Position numbers and translations under genes: made by a program
Shown here: piece after piece, positions 43,985 to 51,652 of the stretch
Numbering within the stretch: position 1 is the first letter of the stretch
Layout of the letters: each line of letters opens with the position of its first letter
From: JBCCFC01 sp965213595
GTDB taxonomy: Bacteria > Chloroflexota > Anaerolineae > Caldilineales > Caldilineaceae
Assembly: GCA_965213595.1 (NCBI GenBank)
Contig: CBDBZO010000002.1
Span: 806,001-870,000 of the forward strand
DNA: 64,000 nucleotides
Reading direction: 5' to 3'
Notes under the pieces: generated by a model
What the model saw: the letters and a program-made list of their open reading frames with translations, nothing else
The model's database searches: none
Told to the model about the DNA's origin: nothing

Positions 43985-44887
43985 TCATTGTACCTGTATT
44001 TGCAGGGGTGTTGAAGCCTCTATCTGAACAACCTCTTCATACAGCTCAATCCAACCCCGTACACAAAGTGATTTGTCCTTGTAAAACAATTCTGGCGCAT
44101 CTGTGAAGTGTGATCGATTCTTGTTCCAAATAATGATCTGTACTCTATCTGGGTCTGGGTGATTTGCTCCCAAATGGATGAATGTCGGTTGACCGCTGCT
44201 CGTCTCAGCGAAATGAGTACCCGCAACATTGCCGCATACTATATGCCATTTGCCAATATGGTCGACAGCCTCTCGCCAATCAAGAGGGGCTTCCTCTAGA
44301 AGAGTATCGTACTGATGTGAACAGTAATCCCAGTCACTACCTGTATCACAGTTAAGAATAAAAGGTAAACGTGCTGTATCCTGTTCAATTCGTTGAAGAT
44401 AAGCAAAGCCATTCTCACAGTATGCTAAGTTAATTTGATAACTTTCTTGCGAGCTAGAATCCGTGTTTACACAACCTGCCATATAGTTTTCATAGCTTGG
44501 AAGGTCCACGGATGTTGTAAAAACTGCCGTTGCTGATATAGATGGCTCCTCTACTGATTCTGGTATCTGCGAGGCTATAGAGTCCCAATATTCCTCTTGT
44601 GCCTCATCTTCTACAGCTATTAACGCTTCTTGTGTAGCATAGTAGTCGCTCCGTTCCCAATCATAATTGAATTGACAACCGTTATACATCGTGAGCTCGT
44701 AGTACTTACCTCTCGCCTCGCATTCCTCCATCGCGCTTGGGCCTCGTGTAGCTTCCGGCGTCGCAGTAACGACAATAGTTTTCACTTCTGTGGAAGTACC
44801 GTTTTCACCAATATTGAGGAAGTAAACTGCCATAATAACAACAGCTGCTAAAAATAATAACTTTAGAGATTCTTTTACGAATGACAT
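43985..44887 (-). CDS. Membrane-anchored protein with C-terminal OB-fold-like domain, hypothetical
   Basis: 300 residues. An N-terminal signal anchor (about 8-25) is followed by a Thr/Glu-rich linker and a cysteine-containing middle region. The last about 85 residues (VCGNVAGTHF...GQPTFIHLGANHPDPDRVQIIIWNKNR...LCVRGWIELYEEVVQIEAS) look like the OB-fold often found C-terminal to thermonuclease-type domains. The gene is visibly poorer in G+C than its surroundings, suggesting recent acquisition. It lies at the left edge of the repeat-bounded module array. Function unknown. Confidence 0.7.
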   Translation of the reverse strand: MSFVKESLKLLFLAAVVIMAVYFLNIGENGTSTEVKTIVVTATPEATRGPSAMEECEARGKYYELTMYNGCQFNYDWERSDYYATQEALIAVEDEAQEEYWDSIASQIPESVEEPSISATAVFTTSVDLPSYENYMAGCVNTDSSSQESYQINLAYCENGFAYLQRIEQDTARLPFILNCDTGSDWDYCSHQYDTLLEEAPLDWREAVDHIGKWHIVCGNVAGTHFAETSSGQPTFIHLGANHPDPDRVQIIIWNKNRSHFTDAPELFYKDKSLCVRGWIELYEEVVQIEASTPLQIQVQ

Positions 44888-45082
44888 AATTTAAGTGTGT
44901 GTGTTACAAAATTAACCGTTGGTTGAAGATGAAGTAGTGTCTTGATATTACAACGGACAAAACGGCTATATTCCATCAAATGTAAGCGGACATCACGCGG
45001 TTCGACCATTTTCATTCCCTCGAAAAAAACACTGCTTTTTGTAGCCGAGATTGTACCACATCACGCCGTATTGTAAATGCAA

Positions 45083-45364
45083 TGAACGGGCGCAGGTCGG
45101 CGGGAGCCGGGGGCGAGGTCGTGGGCGGGGCGGCTCGCGTCGAGCCGGTCGGTGGTGGGGGTCGCGGCGGGGTCGGCGGGCGAAAGGCAGCGGTTGCCGT
45201 CGATGGGAAAGCCAGCGCTACGCCATGACGAACGCGGTGAGCGGGCGCAGGTCGGCGGGGCGGGAGCCGGGGGCGAGGTCGCGGGTGGGGCGGCTCGCGT
45301 CGAGCCGGTCGGTGGTGGGGGGTCGCGTCGGGGTCACCGGGCGAAAGGCAGCGGTTACCGTCGC
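45083..45364. repeat. GC-rich array repeat, copies 1 and 2 (tandem)
   Basis: Two copies with a period of about 157 bases (45083-45205; 45232-45364). The core contains GCGCAGGTCGGCGGG, then GGGCGAGGTC, GGCTCGCGTCGAGCCGGTCGG and a final GGCAGCGGTTGCCGTCGATG. Copy 1 lacks a nine-base block. They mark the left end of the module array. Confidence 0.9.
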
Positions 45365-45375
45365 TTCTCACTGTC

Positions 45376-45786
45376 TCACAGCTCTATCCCCGCGCGAAGC
45401 AGAATCTCTCGTTCGCGCAATCGTTCCATTGAGTTCAAATCCAGCAGCTTGACCGTCACACGCGCTTCTGCCGTTAGCGAATAAATTTCGGCGTCGCGGC
45501 GTTGGAAGTGCTCGGCCCACGTCTGTGTGCGCGGATTGAAGAGCGGGACTAGGTCACCCGTAATCGGATCGAACGAGCCAACGTTTGGTCCTTTGTGGCG
45601 ATTGCAGCGGAAGCAGGCACAGGCGAGGTTGTCGGCAGCGGTGTCGCCGCCGTGCTGGAGCGGGATGATGTGGTCGGGCTCGTGCTTGTGGGCCGCGACG
45701 AATTCGGGTAGTCGGCAATACTCGCAGCGGTTGTTTGCTCGTTCCCAGACCAATCGCCGCAAGGCTGCGGAGACGTAGGCAGACAT
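45376..45786 (-). CDS. HNH endonuclease (module 1)
   Basis: 136 residues. HNH core with zinc pair CEYC and CFRC and catalytic DHIIPLQHGG, followed by NRHKG; this is the short free-standing HNH type. The C-terminus (NPRTQTWAEHFQRRDAEIYSL) is shared by the other HNH proteins of this array. Its ATG overlaps the stop of the upstream partner gene by one base (TAATG). An almost identical second copy at 47.3-47.7 kb is frameshifted. DNA cleavage is expected; the target is unknown. Confidence 0.88.
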   Translation of the reverse strand: MSAYVSAALRRLVWERANNRCEYCRLPEFVAAHKHEPDHIIPLQHGGDTAADNLACACFRCNRHKGPNVGSFDPITGDLVPLFNPRTQTWAEHFQRRDAEIYSLTAEARVTVKLLDLNSMERLREREILLRAGIEL

Positions 45787-46145
45787 TAGGCCGCTGCTGT
45801 TGCGTGGTCTGTTTGTACAGCAAGTTGTGCTTTCAGCATAATGAGCGCATGTTCGATTCGCTCCAACTCATTCAACTCCTGCTGCTCCGGTTCACCCAGC
45901 ATTCCTGCTGAATTCAGGGCGAGCAGCCGCTGCAGCCGCGCCTGTGCACGCTCGGAGACGTGGAAGTCGAGTGCTTGCTGAGCAGTTGGGTTTGTTGACA
46001 GAAATTCGACAATCTCCGTCGCTGTTTGAGTTGCCAACGTCCGAAACCCCGGTAGCGTTAGTTGTAAAACTGTCGGCAAATACCCATTGAAAGGGCGAAG
46101 CTGATTCGCTACCTCATCCGGCAGTTGCATTGTCACTTCAACCAT
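45786..46145 (-). CDS. Small helical partner of the HNH nuclease (module 1)
   Basis: 119 residues from ATG at 46145 (MVEVTMQLPDEVANQL; GAGGA upstream). Mostly alpha-helical. The C-terminal half has the pattern RLLALNSAGMLGEPEQQELNELERIEHALIMLKAQLA, a domain shared loosely with the partners at 47.7, 48.7 and 49.8 kb. Its N-terminus resembles DNA-binding antitoxins. Translationally coupled to the HNH gene; an antitoxin-like or targeting subunit is the inferred role. Identical in sequence to the copy at 47715-48074. Confidence 0.75.
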   Translation of the reverse strand: MVEVTMQLPDEVANQLRPFNGYLPTVLQLTLPGFRTLATQTATEIVEFLSTNPTAQQALDFHVSERAQARLQRLLALNSAGMLGEPEQQELNELERIEHALIMLKAQLAVQTDHATAAA

Positions 46146-46183
46146 CTTTGTTTCCTCGGTAACTGTTGCGATTCCCTGCCGCA

Positions 46184-46189
46184 ATTATA
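46184..46189 (-). promoter_or_regulatory. TATAAT -10 box of module 1
   Basis: GTGGTATAATTGCGG on the minus strand, immediately after the array repeat. The same sequence stands at 48113-48118 in front of the duplicated module. Confidence 0.65.
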
Positions 46190-46208
46190 CCACACCGAGC
46201 CGCATCGC

Positions 46209-46344
46209 GAACGCGATGACGGGCGCAGGTCGGCGGGGCGGCAGCCGAGGGCGAGGTTGTGGGCGGGGCGGCTCGCGTCGAGCCGGTCGGTGGTGGGGGG
46301 TCGCGTCGGGGTCGCCGGGCGAAATGCAGCGGTTGCCGTCGATG
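46209..46344. repeat. GC-rich array repeat, copy 3
   Basis: A full copy between module 1 and the DUF2283 module, same orientation as all others. Confidence 0.9.
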
Positions 46345-46349
46345 CGTCG

Positions 46350-46718
46350 CTAGGCAGCAACCGCGTCGACGGCTGCTAGGGTAAACACTCTGCCTAGCCG
46401 TCCCGACATAGCACTGGCGCTTGGTTGAGCTACCAGTTGAAGGAAAGCCTTGAGCGGCGTGCGGCCCAATACGCCTTTGATGGTTTGCTGGGTTTGGACG
46501 GGCATTCTCGCCAAGCCATCGAGCAAGATCGGCTGGTGCTCATTTGCCGCCAACATTGCCTGATAGCTCACCAAAATTAGCTGAAGCGGTTCTTCCGTCG
46601 CTGGATTGTAGTAAAGCACGATATTGTCGGACAGCTCGACGCCTGTTTGTTCTGATTCAGCGTCGGCAAAGGTAACAGAGAGAATGTCGCCTTCGGCATC
46701 GTAGTGAATGGTTTTCAT
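46350..46718 (-). CDS. DUF2283 protein, probable antitoxin
   Basis: 122 residues. The DUF2283 signature lies at the N-terminus: MKTIHYDAEGDILSVTFAD, then ELSDNIVLYYN. This small fold is typical of antitoxins or immunity-like partners. It follows the broken BECR-like toxin gene by 10 bases on the same strand, in toxin-then-antitoxin order. The C-terminus beyond about residue 75 is not part of the domain. Confidence 0.8.
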   Translation of the reverse strand: MKTIHYDAEGDILSVTFADAESEQTGVELSDNIVLYYNPATEEPLQLILVSYQAMLAANEHQPILLDGLARMPVQTQQTIKGVLGRTPLKAFLQLVAQPSASAMSGRLGRVFTLAAVDAVAA

Positions 46719-46728
46719 AGGATGGAGT

Positions 46729-47109
46729 TTACCACTTTTCGATAAGGTAAGCCGTCAACACAAAATTGTTCGCCGCGGGCGGGTCGCCGCGCTAGCCGGA
46801 TTTTACCACAACGACTACGTCCGTGTACGGCTCCGGCAGGTCGTCGAAGGGTCGGCTGTACTTGAACTTTGCCGAGTCAAACGCATCTCGTTTGCGCGTT
46901 CCTCGGTGCAGCGTCTCTAGCATGGATGCCAACAAACCATCATGCATTCCCGGATGACCGAGCGCGTGATCCCAGCGTTCCCAGGTGAGGTAAATTTCGT
47001 TGCCCCACTGGTCTCTTACAAACCTGGGCCACTCACCGCCCCGTGGCGGACCATTTGGCATAGATTCCACGTTATCATAGTTCTTTACAGGTCGCGCTTC
47101 TCTTGCCAT
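46729..47109 (-). pseudogene. BECR-fold-like ribonuclease toxin, interrupted by TAG
   Basis: From ATG at 47109, 105 codons read IYLTWERWDHALGHPGMH...VVVVKSG and stop at TAG (46792-46794). Beyond it the same frame continues for 20 codons, RGDPPAANNFVLTAYLIEKW, to TAA at 46729. The LTAY end is the expected C-terminal strand of barnase/EndoU/colicin E5/RelE-like toxins that pair with DUF2283. A single-base change (for example TGG to TAG) would explain it. TATAAT precedes the gene. The toxin is probably inactive unless the stop is read through. Confidence 0.72.
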
Positions 47110-47135
47110 GAGGAACGCCGCGCTTTGCCGCCGTA

Positions 47136-47141
47136 ATTATA
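47136..47141 (-). promoter_or_regulatory. TATAAT -10 box of the DUF2283 module
   Basis: TAGTATAATTACGG on the minus strand, 27 bases before the ATG at 47109 and next to array repeat copy 4. Confidence 0.6.
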
Positions 47142-47160
47142 CTACATTGAGCCGCATTGC

Positions 47161-47293
47161 GAACGTGGTGACCGGGCGCAGGTTGGCGGGGTGGCAGCAG
47201 AGGGCGAGGTCGTGGGCGGGGCGGCTCGCGTCGAGCCGGTTGGTGGTGGGGGTCGCGGCGGGGTCGGTGGGCGGAAGGCAGCGTTTGCCGTCG
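47161..47293. repeat. GC-rich array repeat, copy 4
   Basis: Full copy with small differences (GGTTGGCGGGGTGG). It separates the DUF2283 module from the duplicated HNH module. Confidence 0.9.
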
Positions 47294-47305
47294 TCTTTCA
47301 CTGTC

Positions 47306-47715
47306 TCACAACTCAACCCCTGCGCGCAGCAGAACCTCTCGCTCTCGCAATCGTCTTGCTGAGTTCAAATCCAGCAGCTTGACCGTCACGCGCGCTTCCG
47401 CCGTCAGCGGATAAATTTCGGCGTCGCGTCGTTCAAAATGCTCGGCCACCTTTGCGTGCGTGGATTGAAGAGCGGGACGAGGTCATCGATCAGCGGGTCG
47501 AACGAGCCGATGTTGGGGCCTTTGTGTCGATTACAGCGGAAGCAGGCGCAAGCGAGGTTGTTGGCAGCGGTGTCGCCGCCGTGCTGGAGCGGGATGATGT
47601 GGTCGGGCTCGTGCTTGTGGGCCGCGACGAATTCGGGTAGTCGGCAATACTCGCAGCGGTTGTTTGCTCGTTCCCAGACCAATCGCCGCAAGGCTGCGGA
47701 GACGTAGGCAGACAT
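47306..47715 (-). pseudogene. HNH endonuclease, duplicated copy with frameshift
   Basis: The first about 85 residues match module 1 almost exactly (CEYC, DHIIPLQHGG, CFRCN). Near 47447-47455 one base is missing compared with module 1, so the frame ends early at 47404 as RWPSILNDATPKFIR. The original C-terminal sequence, ending at a stop near 47306, persists in another frame. The HNH core itself is intact, so a shortened nuclease may still be made. Confidence 0.78.
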
Positions 47716-48074
47716 TAGGCCGCTGCTGTTGCGTGGTCTGTTTGTACAGCAAGTTGTGCTTTCAGCATAATGAGCGCATGTTCGATTCGCTCCAACTCAT
47801 TCAACTCCTGCTGCTCCGGTTCACCCAGCATCCCTGCTGAATTCAGGGCAAGCAGCCGCTGCAGCCGCGCCTGTGCACGCTCGGAGACGTGGAAGTCGAG
47901 TGCTTGCTGAGCAGTTGGGTTTGTTGACAGAAATTCGACAATCTCCGTCGCTGTTTGAGTTGCCAACGTCCGAAACCCCGGTAGCGTTAGTTGTAAAACT
48001 GTCGGCAAATACCCATTGAAAGGGCGAAGCTGATTCGCTACCTCATCCGGCAGTTGCATTGTCACTTCAACCAT
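47715..48074 (-). CDS. Small helical partner of HNH nuclease, duplicated copy
   Basis: 119 residues, identical to the protein at 45786-46145; the DNA differs at only a couple of positions. Same promoter, same one-base overlap with the HNH copy. The offset between the two copies is 1929 bases and both ends of the duplicated segment lie at array repeats. Confidence 0.78.
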   Translation of the reverse strand: MVEVTMQLPDEVANQLRPFNGYLPTVLQLTLPGFRTLATQTATEIVEFLSTNPTAQQALDFHVSERAQARLQRLLALNSAGMLGEPEQQELNELERIEHALIMLKAQLAVQTDHATAAA

Positions 48075-48112
48075 CTTTGTTTCCTCGGTAACTGTTGCGA
48101 TTCCCTGCCGCA

Positions 48113-48118
48113 ATTATA
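48113..48118 (-). promoter_or_regulatory. TATAAT -10 box of duplicated module
   Basis: Identical to the box at 46184-46189, directly left of array repeat copy 5. Confidence 0.65.
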
Positions 48119-48137
48119 CCACACCGAGCCGCATCGC

Positions 48138-48273
48138 GAACGCGGTGACCGGGCGCAGGTCGGCGGGGCGGCAGCCGAGGGCGAGGTTGTGGGCGGGGCG
48201 GCTCGCGTCGAGCCGGTTGGTGGGGGTGGGCGCTTCGAGGTCGACGGGCGGAATTCAGCGGTTGCTGTCGATT
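48138..48273. repeat. GC-rich array repeat, copy 5
   Basis: Full copy; its end touches the stop codon of the HNH gene of module 3 at 48273. Confidence 0.9.
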
Positions 48274-48701
48274 TACCTGGGCGGGTGCTCGCCCAGCGCA
48301 TACACGGCGCGACGCAGATTGATGAGTCGCGGTCGGTTGAGCTTGAGCGCCACGACCGTTGCACGACCTGTCGCGGTGATGCCGATGATTTCGAGGAAAT
48401 CTTCACGCCATCGGAAGTGGTCGGCCCACTGCTGCCGGCGTGGATGAAAGAGGGAAACAACTTTGTCAGTAGCGGGGTCGGATGCAGTGGTTTTCGTGTA
48501 CTTGTGGCTGTTGCAGCCTTGACAGGCCAGCGCCAGATTTTCCAACTCGGTCTCTCCGCCAAGCGCGGCAGGCGTGATGTGCTCGACCGAAAAAGACTCT
48601 GTCGCAAAATCCTCCTGGCTTTGGCAATACTCGCAGATGTCTGTTGCTCTCTGCCGAACCGCCCGCCTTTGCTCCACCGACGGTCGCCGCCTAGCCTTCA
48701 T
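48273..48701 (-). CDS. HNH endonuclease (module 3)
   Basis: 142 residues. HNH core: CEYCQSQEDFATESFSVEHITP, then ALGGETELENLALACQGCNSHK; zinc cysteines and catalytic His present. The tail FHPRRQQWADHFRWREDFLEIIG shares the NPR/HPR-W-x-x-HF pattern of the other array nucleases. It overlaps the upstream partner gene by 11 bases. The sequence is clearly diverged from modules 1 and 4, so this is an independent family member, not a recent duplicate. Confidence 0.88.
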   Translation of the reverse strand: MKARRRPSVEQRRAVRQRATDICEYCQSQEDFATESFSVEHITPAALGGETELENLALACQGCNSHKYTKTTASDPATDKVVSLFHPRRQQWADHFRWREDFLEIIGITATGRATVVALKLNRPRLINLRRAVYALGEHPPR

Positions 48702-49092
48702 CGGAAGCAGTTAGTCCAAGCTGTTGCATTAAGCTGCGCACCGACGTTTGCCGCAGTTGGGCCAACTCGGTTAACGCCTGGAGCCGGTCGACATCGCGCT
48801 GTTCAATTTGGTCAACAATTGTCAGAAGTTCTTCATGCTCAGCAGACGTCAAGATTTCTGCTTGGCGCTTGGCTTTCAGCTCGTCAAAACGTGCTTGAGT
48901 CGCCTCCAGCAGTCCTTGATTGATTTGTTGCAGCAGTTTGGCTTCGCCACCAGGTAGACTGGGGGCGCGCCGCTTTGCCCGTAGCCGCATCACCTCATCG
49001 GTAAACTGCTCCAAGGCAGGCGCATCCAACTGCTGAACGCCCCGCAGCAATTCCGACAGAGATACCTGTGTTTGCACTTGAACGGTTGTCAT
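48691..49092 (-). CDS. Small helical partner of HNH nuclease (module 3)
   Basis: 133 residues. All-helical; the C-terminal half reads AKRQAEILTSAEHEELLTIVDQIEQRDVDRLQALTELA, matching in pattern the EL-rich domain of the other partners. The N-terminus (VSLSELLRGVQQLDAPALEQF) is the type seen before PIN and HNH nucleases in cyanobacteria and Chloroflexota. TACAAT at 49133-49138 may be its -10 box. Confidence 0.72.
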   Translation of the reverse strand: MTTVQVQTQVSLSELLRGVQQLDAPALEQFTDEVMRLRAKRRAPSLPGGEAKLLQQINQGLLEATQARFDELKAKRQAEILTSAEHEELLTIVDQIEQRDVDRLQALTELAQLRQTSVRSLMQQLGLTASDEG

Positions 49093-49187
49093 AATCCCCT
49101 TTTCTCCTCAACATCAGCCGAAGCCCGAATCTATTGTAGCATATTTTCAAAAGAGAAGGATGTCAGCCAGCGAGCGCTACGCCACGG

Positions 49188-49319
49188 CGAACGTGATGTC
49201 CGGACGCAGGTCGGCGTGGCGGAAGCCAGGGGCGAGGTCGTGGGCGGGGCGGCTCGCGTCGAGCAGGCCGGTGGTGGGGGGCTTCGGGGTCGGCGGGCGG
49301 AATGCAGCGGTTGCCGCCA
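49188..49319. repeat. GC-rich array repeat, copy 6
   Basis: Full copy beginning within GCCACGGCGAACGTGATGTC; core variant GTCGAGCAGGCCGG. Confidence 0.9.
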
Positions 49320-49337
49320 TTGAAATCGAGGGAGCGG

Positions 49338-49784
49338 TTACCGTGCGCTCACATGCGCAATCGCTTCAGACGAGGGATAGCGACCCAGCAACTGCAACTC
49401 TTGACGCTCCAACAGACGGTCGATTTCGTTGAATTGCAAAATTTTCGCCGTGGCCGCACCAACCGTAGTAGATGGAACAATCTCAATTCCGTTCAGCTGA
49501 AAGTGGTCGCGCCAGCGGTCGATCCGTGGGTTGAAGAACCGAACAAACTCCCCCGATTCCTCCATAACCGAACCGACATCGCTTCCCTTGAACCGATTGC
49601 AGAAGCTGCACGCATAGGCCAGATTCTCGGCCTCGGTTACGCCGCCGTGCTTTTCGCTGATGATATGGTCGATCTGACAGCCGAAGTGCGTATCCTCTTC
49701 ATGGATTAGGCAGTACTCGCAGATTTGTTGCGCTCTCTCCACAACAAGCCGACGCAACTCCGCCGGAATATAGGTGCTACTCAC
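49338..49784 (-). CDS. HNH endonuclease (module 4)
   Basis: 148 residues. HNH core: CEYCLIHEEDTHFGCQIDHIIS, KHGGVTEAENLAYACSFCNRFKG. The tail FFNPRIDRWRDHFQLNGIEIV is the array-type C-terminus. It overlaps the partner gene by eight bases. Confidence 0.88.
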   Translation of the reverse strand: MSSTYIPAELRRLVVERAQQICEYCLIHEEDTHFGCQIDHIISEKHGGVTEAENLAYACSFCNRFKGSDVGSVMEESGEFVRFFNPRIDRWRDHFQLNGIEIVPSTTVGAATAKILQFNEIDRLLERQELQLLGRYPSSEAIAHVSAR

Positions 49785-50019
49785 GAGTCAAGTAGTGGCG
49801 AGCACGTGCTTTCGCAAGCCGCATCAGATGCTCAAGCTGCATGTAGTGGTCGAGTTCAGCCGTTTCCTCAGAGGTGAGTCCGACTGTCTTTTCACGATAG
49901 ATTAGATCGGCGACGCGTATTTTTGTTTTCTCTGAAGGGGAATAGTCGACGACGCTGTTCGGTGTCGTCCCAGAGGCAATAAATTCAACAATTTCGTTGT
50001 AAGCAGGAGTTATTAGCAT
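49777..50019 (-). CDS. Small helical partner of HNH nuclease (module 4)
   Basis: 80 residues, the shortest partner: ADLIYREKTVGLTSEETAELDHYMQLEHLMRLAKARARHYL is essentially only the shared EL-rich domain. This isolates the domain most likely to contact the HNH protein. Confidence 0.75.
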   Translation of the reverse strand: MLITPAYNEIVEFIASGTTPNSVVDYSPSEKTKIRVADLIYREKTVGLTSEETAELDHYMQLEHLMRLAKARARHYLTRE

Positions 50020-50103
50020 GGTCTGGCGCTCCTCTAAACCCGGCCGAAGTCTGCCACTGATTATGCCACAACGTCACCAATGTTACGAGTCGCTACGTCG
50101 CCA

Positions 50104-50186
50104 CGAACTCGGTGAACGAGCGCAGGTCGGCGGGGTGGCAGCCGGGGGCGAGGTCGTGGGCGGGGCGGCTCGTGTCGAGCCGGTCG
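50104..50186. repeat. GC-rich array repeat, copy 7 (truncated)
   Basis: It stops at GTCGAGCCGGTCG, immediately before the stop codon of the C39-like gene (50187); the GGTGGTGGGG...GCAGCGG half is missing. Confidence 0.88.
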
Positions 50187-50639
50187 TTACGCCGTCAACA
50201 CGGCATACAGATAATCCTTCTCAATCCACGCTGCCTCAAATTCAATGGCCGTTATGCGCTTGGGCGCGTCGGGAAAAGCGGGGTCGTGAACAAGAACTTT
50301 GTCATTTTCAATCCTTGTAACGACAATCGCGTAAGAGGTCACTTCATCGTCCCAATAGGTCAGCGCCCAAGTGTTGACTGCCGCAATGACGGGCAAGTCC
50401 TGCTCAAGATAGTGGTGAAGTGTGGGGAAACTCCCCTCCGCAATCTCCACCTTCACCCCCAGCGACTGCAAGCGCTCCAGATTGGAAAATAGCGTGCCAA
50501 ACGCGCGCACCTGCAATCGTCGCATCAGCCGCCTGTACCGAATGGAAACGCCAAGATAATCAAGCACCATTGCCGCACAAGCCGCCAGGCAATCGGCCTG
50601 CTGGCGCTGCTCTCTATGCGAGACGTTGAGCGAGGGCAT
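50187..50639 (-). CDS. Peptidase C39-like (papain-fold) protein
   Basis: 150 residues. The nucleophile region QADCLAACAAMVLDYLG matches C39 bacteriocin-processing peptidases, and the later Asp (VHDPAFPDAP) is present. The histidine normally in the SHxVVV strand is a tyrosine here (EVTSYAIVV), so proteolysis is doubtful. It overlaps the upstream 119-residue gene by 26 bases and carries no membrane or ATPase domain. It may be a C39-like binding domain rather than an exporter part. Confidence 0.75.
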   Translation of the reverse strand: MPSLNVSHREQRQQADCLAACAAMVLDYLGVSIRYRRLMRRLQVRAFGTLFSNLERLQSLGVKVEIAEGSFPTLHHYLEQDLPVIAAVNTWALTYWDDEVTSYAIVVTRIENDKVLVHDPAFPDAPKRITAIEFEAAWIEKDYLYAVLTA

Positions 50640-50973
50640 CGGCGCGATTTTGTATGGTGGTGATTTGGTCGGAGGAGAGCGGTATCACTTCACGCGTCAG
50701 CGCATCCACTTCAATCGTGCCCAGCATCGCCACTTGCCCCAATCCACGCAGCGATAGATAGATTGGCATCTGCCAGCGTGGTGGCTCGCCCCACAGCAGC
50801 GAGGGCGCTCCCGCCTCCGTTGCCATGGCCACATAGCGCGCCAAATAGCCATTCGCCCGTCGCCGCGCCGAATCAGGCGACACGTGAATGTCGCCTTCCA
50901 CACCTGGTGCTTGAATGTGAGCCGGGCCTTCTTCCGGCCACGCGTGATTGTGCTCGTGAGCGATTTGGAACAT
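50614..50973 (-). CDS. Partner protein of the C39-like gene, unknown family
   Basis: 119 residues. The middle reads IHVSPDSARRRANGYLARYVAMATEAGAP and the end GTIEVDALTREVIPLSSDQI, the latter resembling a PepSY-type strand pair. It overlaps the C39-like gene and is read from TATAAT at 51021-51026. Such pairs of a small PepSY-like and a C39-like gene recur in cyanobacterial and Chloroflexota islands; function unknown. Confidence 0.65.
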   Translation of the reverse strand: MFQIAHEHNHAWPEEGPAHIQAPGVEGDIHVSPDSARRRANGYLARYVAMATEAGAPSLLWGEPPRWQMPIYLSLRGLGQVAMLGTIEVDALTREVIPLSSDQITTIQNRADALAQRLA

Positions 50974-51020
50974 GGTTTTGTAAATTATCGAGAAGCTTTC
51001 TGTACTTTCGCTACACTATC

Positions 51021-51026
51021 ATTATA
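51021..51026 (-). promoter_or_regulatory. TATAAT -10 box of the C39-like module
   Basis: CTGATATAATGATAG on the minus strand, between the module and array repeat copy 8. Confidence 0.6.
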
Positions 51027-51082
51027 TCAGAGTCTCTACAAAACCGAAGTTCCACAAAAAGCTGGCGCCACGCCACGCTACC

Positions 51083-51218
51083 GCGAACTCGGTGAACGAG
51101 CGCAGGTCGGCGGGGTGGCAGCCGGGGGCGAGGTCGTGGGCGGGGCGGCTCGCGTCGAGCCGGTCGGTGGTGGGGGGGGCTAGGGGTCGGCGGGCGGAAG
51201 GCAGCGGTTGCCGCCAAG
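51083..51218. repeat. GC-rich array repeat, copy 8
   Basis: Full copy between the minus-strand C39-like module and the plus-strand HicB/PIN module; orientation unchanged although gene direction flips. Confidence 0.9.
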
Positions 51219-51331
51219 GATGTCGATGGCGAGGAATGATTGGATTTGGCGCGCATTACTGTTTGTAGATCGGCGATGTGGTAGAATTACAAGCAGATGA
51301 ACGAGGAAGAACAAGAAGCGAGGTGATACCG

Positions 51332-51652
51332 ATGGAGTATGTTGCATACTTAATTTACCAACCAGATCAACGGTGGCAGGCCGTCATTCCCGATCTGCCT
51401 GACTGTGTCGTCAATGCCGAAACGCGGGCGGAAGCGTTGGAACAAATTAAGCTGCGTGCCCTGAGCTTTGTTCAGCAGACCGAGCAGGTTCGCATTGAAC
51501 TGTCTCCTGCCGATTCGTTGTCAGGTGAGGAAACGGCAAATTTGGATTTGAAGGCGTTGGGATATGGCGCATTCAAAGATGACCCTACCTGGGGCGAACT
51601 GTTCGATGAGATCGAACGCCAGCGCGATGAACAACTTGCGGGTAAAGTCTAA
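51332..51652 (+). CDS. HicB-like antitoxin of PIN toxin
   Basis: 106 residues from ATG at 51332 (GAGGTGATACCG upstream). The N-terminal half is a HicB-type partial RNase H fold (WQAVIPDLPDCVVNAETRAEALEQIK). The C-terminal tail YGAFKDDPTWGELFDEIERQRDEQ resembles PIN-binding antitoxin tails. Its stop abuts the toxin ATG. The only module of the array that lies on the plus strand. A TAGAAT box is at 51282-51287. Confidence 0.82.
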   Translation: MEYVAYLIYQPDQRWQAVIPDLPDCVVNAETRAEALEQIKLRALSFVQQTEQVRIELSPADSLSGEETANLDLKALGYGAFKDDPTWGELFDEIERQRDEQLAGKV

